Source: an uncultured Bacteroidales bacterium (GTDB taxonomy: Bacteria > Bacteroidota > Bacteroidia > Bacteroidales > UBA932). Taken from it: 64,000 nucleotides of DNA. Position numbers and translations under genes: made by a program. Below the pieces are notes generated by a model, which searched no databases, had not been told where the DNA came from, and was given only the letters and a program-made list of their open reading frames with translations. The stretch covers positions 124,001-188,000 of the forward strand of contig CALVAG010000003.1 of NCBI GenBank assembly GCA_944325445.1. The letters are read 5' to 3'. This document shows, piece after piece, positions 54,082 to 62,046 of the stretch; the first letter of the stretch is position 1, and each line of letters opens with the position of its first letter.

Positions 54082-55437
54082 ATGGGAAATTTCTTTGAGG
54101 GAATAGGCAACGCGATTGTCTGGTTAAGCAACCTTATATGCGGTTACCCGCTCTTCTTGCTACTTATAGGAGGTGGTCTTTTCTTTTTAATCTATTCCGG
54201 CTTTGTGCCTTTCAGATATTATGGAAGGGCGATAAAGTCCCTGCGTGAAAAGGAGGATGCAAAAGACGGGCAGATAAGTTCATTCGAGGCACTTACGAGT
54301 GCCATAGCCGCGACTGTAGGCATGGGAAACATAGCCGGAGTGGCAATAGCGCTTACAATGGGCGGCCCGGGAGCTATTTTTTGGATGTGGGTCAGTTCGG
54401 TTGTGGGAATGGCTACCAAATTTTTTGAGGGGACCCTTACGATAATGTACAGGGGAAAAGATTCTTCGGGAGAGGCTCAAGGTGGGCCTATGTATATGAT
54501 TATAAACGGCCTTGGTCAGAAATGGAAACCGATGGCGGTCTTTTTCTCCGTATTCGGCCTTTTTGGAACTCTTTGCGTGATGCAATCGAATCAGCTGACA
54601 GAGGCCGTAATAACAACATTTACGACTCCTGCCGGAATAGAAAACACTCTTTTTCTCCGTTTTCTGATAGGTGTGGCCATCTGTCTCATAGTGGCGGCAG
54701 TCATACTCGGCGGAATCAAGCGTATTGCAAAGATTTCATCTATGATAGTGCCCCTTATGGTCGGAATGTATTTCGTTCTTGTCTTTTATATAATATGCAC
54801 CAATCTGCCGGAAGTTCCGGGAGTCTTTGCATCTATATTCGAGGGGGCATTCAATTTCAAGGCGGGGTTCGGCGGATTTATCGGTGTGGCGATAATCGGT
54901 GCGCGCCGTGCAGCTTTGGTAAATGAGGCCGGAGTCGGTACAGCAAGTATGATGCATGGTGCTTCCAAGAATGACAAGCCTGTAAAAGAGGGACTTATTG
55001 CAATGATTGCTCCATCCATAGACAGCGGGCTCGTATGTACTCTTACAGCTCTGGCAATTTTGATTGCAGGCGATTATAGTGCTGCAGACGGAACTATAAA
55101 AGGGTTGGAAATAGCATTGCATTCGTTCGAATCGTCGATACCCGGTTACGGAGCCTATCTGCTGATGCTTATGGTCTTTATCTTCGCGTTTTCCACGATG
55201 TTTTCGTATTCGTATTACGGAGTAAAGTGTACGGGTTTCCTGTTCGGGGCCAAATATGCCAAATATTACAACTATTTCTTTCTGCTGATGTTGGTCGTAG
55301 CAGCAATGATTCCGTTGGAAACAGCTGTGAGCCTGATAGATCTTGCTTACGCACTTATGGCTTTCCCTACGATGATAATGCTCTTTATGCTGGCCCCCAA
55401 GGCCAAAAAGGCAATGAAAGAGTATTTCGGCCGTTAG
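54082..55437 (+). CDS. Alanine/glycine:cation symporter (AGCS family)
   Basis: Sodium- or proton-coupled amino acid uptake permease with about ten membrane segments in 451 residues. The family motif region is SAIAATVGMGNIAGVAIALTMGGPGAIFWMW around residues 73-105, followed by GGPMYMI and the C-terminal half with GARRAALVNEAGVGTA. It lies 32 nt after the M3 peptidase gene, an arrangement that would couple peptide breakdown with amino acid uptake, though this is inference. Confidence 0.92.
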   Translation: MGNFFEGIGNAIVWLSNLICGYPLFLLLIGGGLFFLIYSGFVPFRYYGRAIKSLREKEDAKDGQISSFEALTSAIAATVGMGNIAGVAIALTMGGPGAIFWMWVSSVVGMATKFFEGTLTIMYRGKDSSGEAQGGPMYMIINGLGQKWKPMAVFFSVFGLFGTLCVMQSNQLTEAVITTFTTPAGIENTLFLRFLIGVAICLIVAAVILGGIKRIAKISSMIVPLMVGMYFVLVFYIICTNLPEVPGVFASIFEGAFNFKAGFGGFIGVAIIGARRAALVNEAGVGTASMMHGASKNDKPVKEGLIAMIAPSIDSGLVCTLTALAILIAGDYSAADGTIKGLEIALHSFESSIPGYGAYLLMLMVFIFAFSTMFSYSYYGVKCTGFLFGAKYAKYYNYFFLLMLVVAAMIPLETAVSLIDLAYALMAFPTMIMLFMLAPKAKKAMKEYFGR

Positions 55438-55449
55438 GGATGGAACGGA

Positions 55450-55479
55450 GCCCTTATAATCCTAAAGATTTATAAGGGC
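55450..55479. terminator. Inverted repeat between convergent genes
   Basis: Perfect 10-bp arms GCCCTTATAA and TTATAAGGGC with a 10-nt loop, just after the symporter stop and overlapping the end of the small membrane-protein gene. It lacks a T-run, so termination is inferred from position. Confidence 0.5.
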
Positions 55480-55770
55480 CGTTACTGCGGCTATGCACAG
55501 AATCAGAATGACCAAAGTTACTGCGGATATTATTGTTCCGGCGATTGCCAGCCCCCTCGGTGTCTTGAACAGTCCGACAAATGAGAAGATTGCGCCAAGT
55601 ACCCATAGTACCCATGATAAAATCGGAATCCAGCATATAAGCAATGAGATCAGTGCCAGAATAAATCCGGCGATACCTATTCCGTTGGTTTTTCTTACCT
55701 GCTGGTTGATGATGACTGTCTGGCCGTTGCTGGAAGTTGCGGCTTGTGTGTTGTTTGTGTTTTCTTCCAT
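55462..55770 (-). CDS. Small membrane protein (DUF4190-like)
   Basis: 102-residue protein with a soluble N-terminus rich in N, T and Q (1-28) and two hydrophobic segments, about 31-60 and 72-98, separated by the short FKTPRGLA loop. The pattern GIAGFILALISLL and AIAGTIISAVTLVI is typical of DUF4190-like proteins. Function unknown. A TAAATTTG box (minus strand, 55807-55814) lies 36 nt upstream. Confidence 0.75.
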   Translation of the reverse strand: MEENTNNTQAATSSNGQTVIINQQVRKTNGIGIAGFILALISLLICWIPILSWVLWVLGAIFSFVGLFKTPRGLAIAGTIISAVTLVILILCIAAVTALINL

Positions 55771-55806
55771 GATTGTCAGTATTTAGGTTAAATACATATT
55801 ATTTTA

Positions 55807-55814
55807 CAAATTTA
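55807..55814 (-). promoter_or_regulatory. -7 box TAAATTTG for the small membrane protein
   Basis: Perfect TAnnTTTG match on the minus strand, 36 nt before the ATG at 55770. Confidence 0.45.
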
Positions 55815-55854
55815 GATGCTTTTCGGATAATTCAAAATCAAAAGTCCTCCGTAG

Positions 55855-55970
55855 CCGTGGCGTATGACATATATGTTCGGCGGTATCGGCAATGGACCGG
55901 TTTCGCCGAATTTCATTCGGCTTCATCCCTCCCGCGTAAACGCGGGCCCCTCCCGTTCACGATGCCACGG
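55855..55970. repeat. GC-rich nested-palindrome element upstream of argS (part 1)
   Basis: Outer arms CCGTGGC (55855-55861) and GCCACGG (55964-55970) enclose TTCGGCG/CGCCGAA (55876-55882, 55904-55910) and a 16-nt near-perfect palindrome CCCGCGTAAACGCGGG (55931-55946). The GC content is clearly above the neighbouring sequence. The nested arms could fold as a branched RNA or cruciform. I have an impression of having seen closely similar text in intergenic regions of other Bacteroidales, which cannot be checked here. Confidence 0.55.
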
Positions 55971-56042
55971 GCGGCAACGCCGTCCATCGCCGTACTGCAT
56001 ATGCTGTAGCGTTGATACGGAAATTGTTTTATTACCCTATTC

Positions 56043-56155
56043 GGAGATATATGCGTGCCTTGCGGCACTCATACATCTGCTCGAAGCCTGCAATGCCGCA
56101 AACAAGTTTGCGCCGCACAGGCTTCTCGCATCTGCCACTTCGTTTTTATATCTCC
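56043..56155. repeat. Branched palindromic element upstream of argS (part 2)
   Basis: Closing arms GGAGATATA (56043-56051) and TATATCTCC (56147-56155) are perfect over 9 bp. Inside are a GTGCC-TTGC-GGCAC hairpin (56055-56068) and a longer hairpin with arms GAAGCCTG (56083-56090) and CAGGCTTC (56118-56125), whose tip is CGCAAAC-AA-GTTTGCG (56097-56112). All arms are perfectly complementary. It may be a structured RNA, a dispersed repeat, or both; no protein is supported. Confidence 0.6.
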
Positions 56156-56199
56156 AAATAAGGGATGCAAAAACTTTTGCTCTGCACTCGGTTTCTGCG

Positions 56200-56207
56200 T
56201 ATATTTG
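56200..56207 (+). promoter_or_regulatory. Promoter of argS (-7 TATATTTG)
   Basis: TATATTTG with TTTG at 56176-56179, a 20-nt spacer. It lies 45 nt after the second palindromic element and 25 nt before the argS ATG. Confidence 0.65.
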
Positions 56208-56232
56208 CATCTCAAAATTAAACTGTGACAGA

Positions 56233-58032
56233 ATGAATCCCGAGACTTTTATTTTTGATAAGGCAAAAGAGGCGATAGAGTGTTTGTATGGTATAACGGC
56301 CGATGAAAAGTTAATCCAGACGCAAGCTACAAGAAAGGAATTCGAAGGCGATATAACGCTTGTAGCCTTTCCATTGCTTAAAATAAGCAGAAAAGCTCCG
56401 GAGGCGACAGCCTTGCAGATAGGTGAGTATCTTAAAGAGCATAATTCCGAAATAGAGAGCTTCAATGTCGTAAAAGGTTTTCTGAATATAAAGTTTTCGG
56501 AGAAGTTCTGGATGGAAATTTTTAATGGAATGTCAGGCAATGCCGCATTCGGACAACTTCCCGCTACCGGAAAGACCATAATGGTGGAGTATTCTTCCCC
56601 GAACACCAACAAACCTCTCCATTTGGGCCATATCAGAAATATCCTTCTGGGAAGTTCCGTATCAAGGCTCCTTGAAGCCAACGGCAATAAGGTGATAAAG
56701 GTAAATCTGGTAAACGACAGGGGCATTCATATCTGCAAATCGATGCTGGCATGGAAAAAGGAGGGCAATGGAGAGACTCCTAAGAGTTCGGGGATGAAGG
56801 GCGACCATCTTGTCGGCAAATATTATGTAGCGTTCAGCAATGAACTGAAAAAAGAGACTGCAGAAATTGCTGAGAAAGAGTCTATTCCTGCAGACGAGGC
56901 CGAGAAAAAGGCTCCTGTATTGCATGAGGCCCAGAAGATGCTGTTGAAATGGGAGCAGGGGGACAAGGAGGTTGTGGATTTATGGAAAATGATGAACTCC
57001 TGGGTTTATGAAGGATTCGACGTGACATATAAAAGACTCGGCATATCTTTCGACAGAACATACTATGAATCGCAGACATATCTGTTGGGCAAGGCGCTTG
57101 TGCAGAAAGGGCTGGATATGGGAGTGTTCGAGAGGCACGATGACGGTTCGGTATGGTGCAATCTCGAGGAGGACGGATTGGACAGGAAATTGCTTTTGAG
57201 AGGCGACGGCACATCTGTTTACATTACACAGGACCTTGGAACGGCCCATCAGCGTTTTACTGAATATAACCTCGATAAACACATATACGTAGTCGGGAAT
57301 GAGCAAAATTATCATTTCCAGGTTTTAAAGCTGATACTGAAAAAGCTGGGTTTCGACTGGGCGGATTCTATATACCATCTTTCATATGGTATGGTGGAGC
57401 TGCCGGATGGCAAAATGAAATCCCGCGAGGGGACGGTCGTAGATGCGGATGATTTGATGGACAGAATGTTCAATACAGCAAAAGAGACATCGCTCGAATT
57501 GGGAAAACTGTCGGGAATGGATGATGAAGAGCAAAACAGACTCTTTGAAATGGTCGGATTGGGTGCATTGAAATATTTTATAATAAAGGTGGATCCTAAA
57601 AAGACCATGCTTTTCGATCCAAAAGAGTCCATCGATTTTAACGGTAACACGGGCCCTTTCATACAATATACGCATGCCAGAATAAAATCCATTTTGAGAA
57701 AGGCCGCGCAGGAGGGTATAAAGGGTGCAGTTGCAGCCGTTGAAAAATCAAACGGGTCTCTATTATTGCCTAAAGAGATAGAAATAATAAAATTGCTCAA
57801 TAACTATCCCGTTGTCGTAAGGGAGGCGGGAGATGCCTTTTCTCCGGCGATGATAGCTAATTATACTTACGAGCTTGCCAAGGAGTTCAACCAATACTAT
57901 CACGATACCTCCATATTGAAAGAGAGCGATGCCGTTGTAAAGGCCAACAGGATTGCATTATTGGAACTGATAGCCTCAGTGCTGGTTAAATCTGCTGCAA
58001 TACTCGGAATCACATTGCCGGAGCGGATGTAG
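56233..58032 (+). CDS. argS: Arginine--tRNA ligase
   Basis: Class I synthetase charging tRNA-Arg. From the ATG at 56233 the protein is 599 residues, with the N-terminal Add-1 tRNA-binding domain (MNPETFIFDKAKEAIECLYG), SSPNTNKPLHLGH (HLGH at 130-133), GKMKSREGTVV as the KMSKS equivalent and a C-terminal DALR anticodon domain. The reading frame stays open for 123 codons upstream (to 55864), but that stretch contains the promoter and palindromic elements, so it is not taken as coding. Confidence 0.96.
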   Translation: MNPETFIFDKAKEAIECLYGITADEKLIQTQATRKEFEGDITLVAFPLLKISRKAPEATALQIGEYLKEHNSEIESFNVVKGFLNIKFSEKFWMEIFNGMSGNAAFGQLPATGKTIMVEYSSPNTNKPLHLGHIRNILLGSSVSRLLEANGNKVIKVNLVNDRGIHICKSMLAWKKEGNGETPKSSGMKGDHLVGKYYVAFSNELKKETAEIAEKESIPADEAEKKAPVLHEAQKMLLKWEQGDKEVVDLWKMMNSWVYEGFDVTYKRLGISFDRTYYESQTYLLGKALVQKGLDMGVFERHDDGSVWCNLEEDGLDRKLLLRGDGTSVYITQDLGTAHQRFTEYNLDKHIYVVGNEQNYHFQVLKLILKKLGFDWADSIYHLSYGMVELPDGKMKSREGTVVDADDLMDRMFNTAKETSLELGKLSGMDDEEQNRLFEMVGLGALKYFIIKVDPKKTMLFDPKESIDFNGNTGPFIQYTHARIKSILRKAAQEGIKGAVAAVEKSNGSLLLPKEIEIIKLLNNYPVVVREAGDAFSPAMIANYTYELAKEFNQYYHDTSILKESDAVVKANRIALLELIASVLVKSAAILGITLPERM

Positions 58033-58034
58033 CC

Positions 58035-59774
58035 ATGGAGAAAAAACGGGGCTTGCCCTTTATGCCTACATCCAAAAAGGAGATGGAACATTTGGGGTGG
58101 GAAAATGTCGATGTAATTATCTTTTCCGGTGATGCGTATATAGACCATCCGGCATTCGGTACAGCCGTGATTTCTCGTGTTTTGGAGAGTGCGGGATACA
58201 GAGTGGCCGTTGTTCCGCAGCCCAATTGGAGAGATGATTTGAGGGATTTTAAAAAATTGGGGAAACCGCGTCTTTTCTTCGGAGTGAATTCCGGGGCGAT
58301 GGATTCCATGGTAAATCATTATACTGCTGCAAAGCGGCTGAGAAGCAATGATGCCTATACTCCAGACGGTGCGCCCGCTCGCCGTCCCGATTATGCAGTG
58401 AAGGTCTATACGGAAATTCTGAAAAAATTGTATCCCGATGTTCCGGTAGTAATCGGAGGCATTGAGGCTTCTTTGCGCAGGTTCGCCCATTACGATTATT
58501 GGCAAGACAGGCTTATGCCGTCTGTTTTGGATTGGTGTAAGGCAGATTATCTTATTTACGGTATGGGCGAAAGGGCCATATTGGATTTGGCCGAGTATAT
58601 AAAACGGGGCAGGAAAGAGGGATATGAAAAGATTGGAAAACCGCGGCAGGTCGCCTGGATTTCGCATGACAGGCCGTCCGGAAATGAAATTATACTGCAT
58701 CCGTTCCATGAAATCGCCGCTGACAAAAAGAAGTTTATCGAGAATTTCAATCTGATTGAACAGCAGGCCAACATGGCAAGTTCTCCCGTTATGGTAGAGG
58801 AACAGAGTCCGGGAAACTTTTTGTATGTCAATCCTCCATATCCTCTACCTACGACAGAGGAGGTAGACAGTTGGTATGATTTGCCATACAGCAAATTGCC
58901 GCATCCTCGTTACAAGGGAAAGCATATCCCGGCTTATGAGATGATAAAATTCTCCATAAATACGCACAGGGGGTGTTTTGGCGGATGCAGTTTCTGCACA
59001 ATTGCCGCCCATCAGGGAAAAACAATCCAAAGCCGCAGCGAAAAATCGATAATCAGAGAGGCTGAAAACCTAAGGCATCTTCCCGGTTTCGCCGGCAATA
59101 TCTCGGACCTCGGCGGGCCGACTGCCAATATGTACGGAATGGGAGGCAAGGATAAGTCGCTCTGTACAAAGTGTAAAAGGAAATCTTGTCTCTATCCGAA
59201 TCTCTGTACAAATTTGGATACATCTCACAAAAGATTGCTGAAGTTATATGATGCCATATCGGAAATTTCCGGTATAAAGCATGTTTACATCGGTAGCGGG
59301 ATAAGGTATGATCTGTTTCTGAATGAAAAGGGTTTTTTGGACGATATTGCATATGATTATTTTTGCAAACTTGTAAAAGAGCATACGGGCGGCAGGCTGA
59401 AGGTTGCGCCGGAGCATACCGAAAAACATGTTTTGCATCTTATGAACAAGCCCGGCTTTGAACTCTATGAAAAACTGCAATCCGAGTTTTTTAAAGTAGC
59501 GGAGCGTTCCGGATTGAATTATACTATTGTCCCCTATTTTATATCGTCACATCCGGGATGCAGATTGCAGGATATGCAAAAACTCGCATCGCATAAGTCT
59601 TTAAAGAAAGTCCATGTAGAGCAGGTACAGGATTTTACTCCTACGCCCATGACAAAATCTTCTGTTATTTTTTATACGGGGATGGATCTTAAAACCCTCA
59701 ATCCCGTCTATGTGGAGCGGGATATGAAGAAAAAAAAGGAGCAAAAGGCATATTTTTTTAATTTGGGCAAATAA
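58035..59774 (+). CDS. YgiQ family radical SAM protein
   Basis: Radical SAM protein of the UPF0313/YgiQ family, substrate unknown. The 579-residue protein has an N-terminal domain starting LPFMPTSKKEMEHLGWENVDV, typical of YgiQ, then the cluster motif C314, C318 and C321 in RGCFGGCSFCTIAAHQG, and C-terminal text LKVAPEHTEKHVL and FISSHPGC. A second cysteine group, CTKCKRKSCLYPNLC near residue 377, may bind metal. It begins 2 nt after argS. Confidence 0.9.
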   Translation: MEKKRGLPFMPTSKKEMEHLGWENVDVIIFSGDAYIDHPAFGTAVISRVLESAGYRVAVVPQPNWRDDLRDFKKLGKPRLFFGVNSGAMDSMVNHYTAAKRLRSNDAYTPDGAPARRPDYAVKVYTEILKKLYPDVPVVIGGIEASLRRFAHYDYWQDRLMPSVLDWCKADYLIYGMGERAILDLAEYIKRGRKEGYEKIGKPRQVAWISHDRPSGNEIILHPFHEIAADKKKFIENFNLIEQQANMASSPVMVEEQSPGNFLYVNPPYPLPTTEEVDSWYDLPYSKLPHPRYKGKHIPAYEMIKFSINTHRGCFGGCSFCTIAAHQGKTIQSRSEKSIIREAENLRHLPGFAGNISDLGGPTANMYGMGGKDKSLCTKCKRKSCLYPNLCTNLDTSHKRLLKLYDAISEISGIKHVYIGSGIRYDLFLNEKGFLDDIAYDYFCKLVKEHTGGRLKVAPEHTEKHVLHLMNKPGFELYEKLQSEFFKVAERSGLNYTIVPYFISSHPGCRLQDMQKLASHKSLKKVHVEQVQDFTPTPMTKSSVIFYTGMDLKTLNPVYVERDMKKKKEQKAYFFNLGK

Positions 59775-59831
59775 AAATATTGTATTTAAAAAAATTACAC
59801 TATAATTGCACTCGAAAATTGGAAATGCCAT

Positions 59832-60218
59832 ATGGAGGGTAATATGAATAGAAATTCTAAGGTTTCTGAACGAATGCGTAAAAGAAGGGCAGTGGTGAGT
59901 TATGCAAATATGTCGCCTGAACTGGCAGCCGCCTTTAAGGAGAAATATCCTAAAGGTTATGCCGATTATATGGGAGATATCTTTAAAGTGGAAAAACCCG
60001 ACGGTTCATTCTTCTATGCCATCTCTTTAGAGATTCCCGATGCAGTGTATCTGATAAAGATAGATGTCAAGGTAGATAATTACGAGGAGGCGGAGAACAG
60101 CCTTTTTGCAGATCCTTCTGTTTCAGGCGAGGATTCTGCCGATGATACGACATTTCCTGATGATGATGCCGCAAGTGCGTTTGCAGTGGCGGCGGATGAT
60201 GCAGACGGAGACGAGTAG
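59832..60218 (+). CDS. Small conserved-looking protein of unknown function
   Basis: 128-residue protein with a basic N-terminus (residues 8-20, KVSERMRKRR), a central part with KEKYPKGYADYMGDIFKVEK and FFYAISLEIPDAVYLIKIDV, and a strongly acidic D/A-rich tail from about residue 98. The central pattern reminds me of uncharacterised Bacteroidetes proteins, but I cannot name a family. No signal or membrane segment. The start could also be the ATG at 59844. It lies between ygiQ and the ClC gene, 32 nt from the latter. Confidence 0.65.
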   Translation: MEGNMNRNSKVSERMRKRRAVVSYANMSPELAAAFKEKYPKGYADYMGDIFKVEKPDGSFFYAISLEIPDAVYLIKIDVKVDNYEEAENSLFADPSVSGEDSADDTTFPDDDAASAFAVAADDADGDE

Positions 60219-60250
60219 CCTTTGCCCTCCGGGTTCGTCTTTCTCTCGAT

Positions 60251-62035
60251 ATGATACTTGAAGCAGTAAAAAAAATTCTTCCCAGAATAAGGCGGTATGC
60301 TGGTAAGATTCCTGAAGACAGGTTATTGCTCATTCTTGCCATTATCGTAGGCTTGGGCAGCGGTCTTGCAGCCGTTTTGTTGAAGAAACTGATACATCTG
60401 TTTCAATGGATACTTACAGGGTGGTTCCATACCCCTTCCGACAGTTTCCTCTATTTTTTGTATCCCGGTGTGGGAATGCTGGCGGCAATGCTTTTTGTCA
60501 GGTATATCGTAAAAGACAATATCGGACACGGGGTCACGAGGGTATTGGTTGCGGTTTCCAAAAATGAATCCAAAATAAAATCGCATAATATTTGGAGTTC
60601 GCTTGTAGCCAGTTCCGCTACAATCGGATTCGGAGGTTCTGTAGGAGCGGAGGCTCCTATTGTCTATACGGGAGCCGCTATCGGGTCGAATGTCGCAAGG
60701 GTGCTGGGGCTCTCATATAAAAATATGACGATACTTTTGGGTTGCGGCGCGGCAGGCGCGGTAGCCGGTATCTTCAAGGCCCCGCTTGCGGGCGTACTTT
60801 TTACATTGGAGATACTTCTCTTCAATATGTCTATGAGTTCTCTGCTCCCGTTTGTGGTTTCCTCCATAACGGCGACAACCGTGTCATATTTCTTTCTCGG
60901 GGAAATGGTGCAGTTCGAAAATACCATTTCTGCATTTGCAATGTCGAATATTCCCTATTATCTGGTTTTCGGGATAATATGCGGATTCGCGTCACTGTAT
61001 TTCATAAAGGCCACTCTCAATACGGAGAATAAAATAAACAGTATCGTAAATCCGTATAAAAAATGGCTGATATCAGCTCTGTCGCTGGGTTTTCTCATAT
61101 TCGTTTTTCCTCCGCTTTACGGTGAGGGTTATGAGGTCCTTTCAGATTTGCTCAACAATAATCCTGCAAATGCAATAGAGACTTCGTTTTTCCAGAGATA
61201 TCTGATAGAGCAACCGTGGATATTGCCGCTGTTTTTCTTTCTTGTCTTTATCTTTAAGGTATTTTCCATGTCATTCACCAATGCCGGCGGTGGAGTGGGA
61301 GGAACGTTCGGCCCTACGCTTTTTATGGGCGGAATTTTAGGCTTTGTAGTGGCCAGGAGCGTAAATCTGTCGGGCCTTGCCATCTTGCCGGAAGATAATT
61401 TCGTTCTTGTGGGAATGGCCGGCCTTATGGCCGGGGTCATGCAGGCTCCGCTTACCGCGATATTTCTTATAGCAGAGATTACCGGCGGTTATGTGCTCCT
61501 TATGCCGTTGATTATTACATCTGCCGCTTCGTTCGCAACAATCAGGATATTCGAGCCGTATTCCATATATACAAAGCGTATTGCACAGCAGGGGGCATTG
61601 CTGACGCATGATTCGGATCATGCGGTTTTAACATTGCTGAAAACGGAAAACCTCATAGAGAGGAATTTTTCCAAAGTCAGGATATCCCAGTCGCTCGGCG
61701 AACTGGCAGATATTATCGCTCATTCCAAACGGAATATTTTCCCGGTCGTGGACTCGAACAATATATTGCAGGGAATCATCTCTCTCGATGATGTCCGTGA
61801 GGTTATGTTCGATACCTCCCTGTATTCGAAAAGGAATGCATATTCCTTCATGAAGGCGGCTCCCGAGTATGTCTATGCAGATGAAAGTATGGAGAGCGTA
61901 ATGAAAAAATTCGAATATACCGGCGCATGGAACCTTCCTGTAGTGGATGAAAATAAATGCTATATAGGATTCGTTTCCAAGTCCAAGATATTCTCCGCAT
62001 ACAGAGAGCAATTGCAGCAGGTTTCCCACGATTAG
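60251..62035 (+). CDS. ClC-type chloride channel/antiporter with CBS pair
   Basis: Membrane ClC protein, 594 residues. Selectivity-filter segments are GSVGAEAPIVYTGAAIGS, in which the gating glutamate is kept in GAEAP instead of the common GxEGP, and GGGVGGTFGPTLFMGG (GxFxP). About ten hydrophobic segments span residues 20-445. Two CBS domains follow, about 475-530 and 535-590 (ISQSLGELADIIAHSKRNIF; FEYTGAWNLPVVDENKCYIG). Whether it is a channel or an H+/Cl- exchanger is not clear. Confidence 0.92.
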   Translation: MILEAVKKILPRIRRYAGKIPEDRLLLILAIIVGLGSGLAAVLLKKLIHLFQWILTGWFHTPSDSFLYFLYPGVGMLAAMLFVRYIVKDNIGHGVTRVLVAVSKNESKIKSHNIWSSLVASSATIGFGGSVGAEAPIVYTGAAIGSNVARVLGLSYKNMTILLGCGAAGAVAGIFKAPLAGVLFTLEILLFNMSMSSLLPFVVSSITATTVSYFFLGEMVQFENTISAFAMSNIPYYLVFGIICGFASLYFIKATLNTENKINSIVNPYKKWLISALSLGFLIFVFPPLYGEGYEVLSDLLNNNPANAIETSFFQRYLIEQPWILPLFFFLVFIFKVFSMSFTNAGGGVGGTFGPTLFMGGILGFVVARSVNLSGLAILPEDNFVLVGMAGLMAGVMQAPLTAIFLIAEITGGYVLLMPLIITSAASFATIRIFEPYSIYTKRIAQQGALLTHDSDHAVLTLLKTENLIERNFSKVRISQSLGELADIIAHSKRNIFPVVDSNNILQGIISLDDVREVMFDTSLYSKRNAYSFMKAAPEYVYADESMESVMKKFEYTGAWNLPVVDENKCYIGFVSKSKIFSAYREQLQQVSHD

Positions 62036-62046
62036 AACTTAGATTT

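Noticed and set aside
55864..56232. 123-codon in-frame extension of argS
   Set aside because: It covers the palindromic elements and the argS promoter and does not resemble an ArgS N-terminus, which begins normally at 56233.
56037..56726. 229-codon minus-strand frame across the branched element and argS
   Set aside because: Two thirds are antisense to argS; the remainder is the palindromic element. No protein family is recognised.
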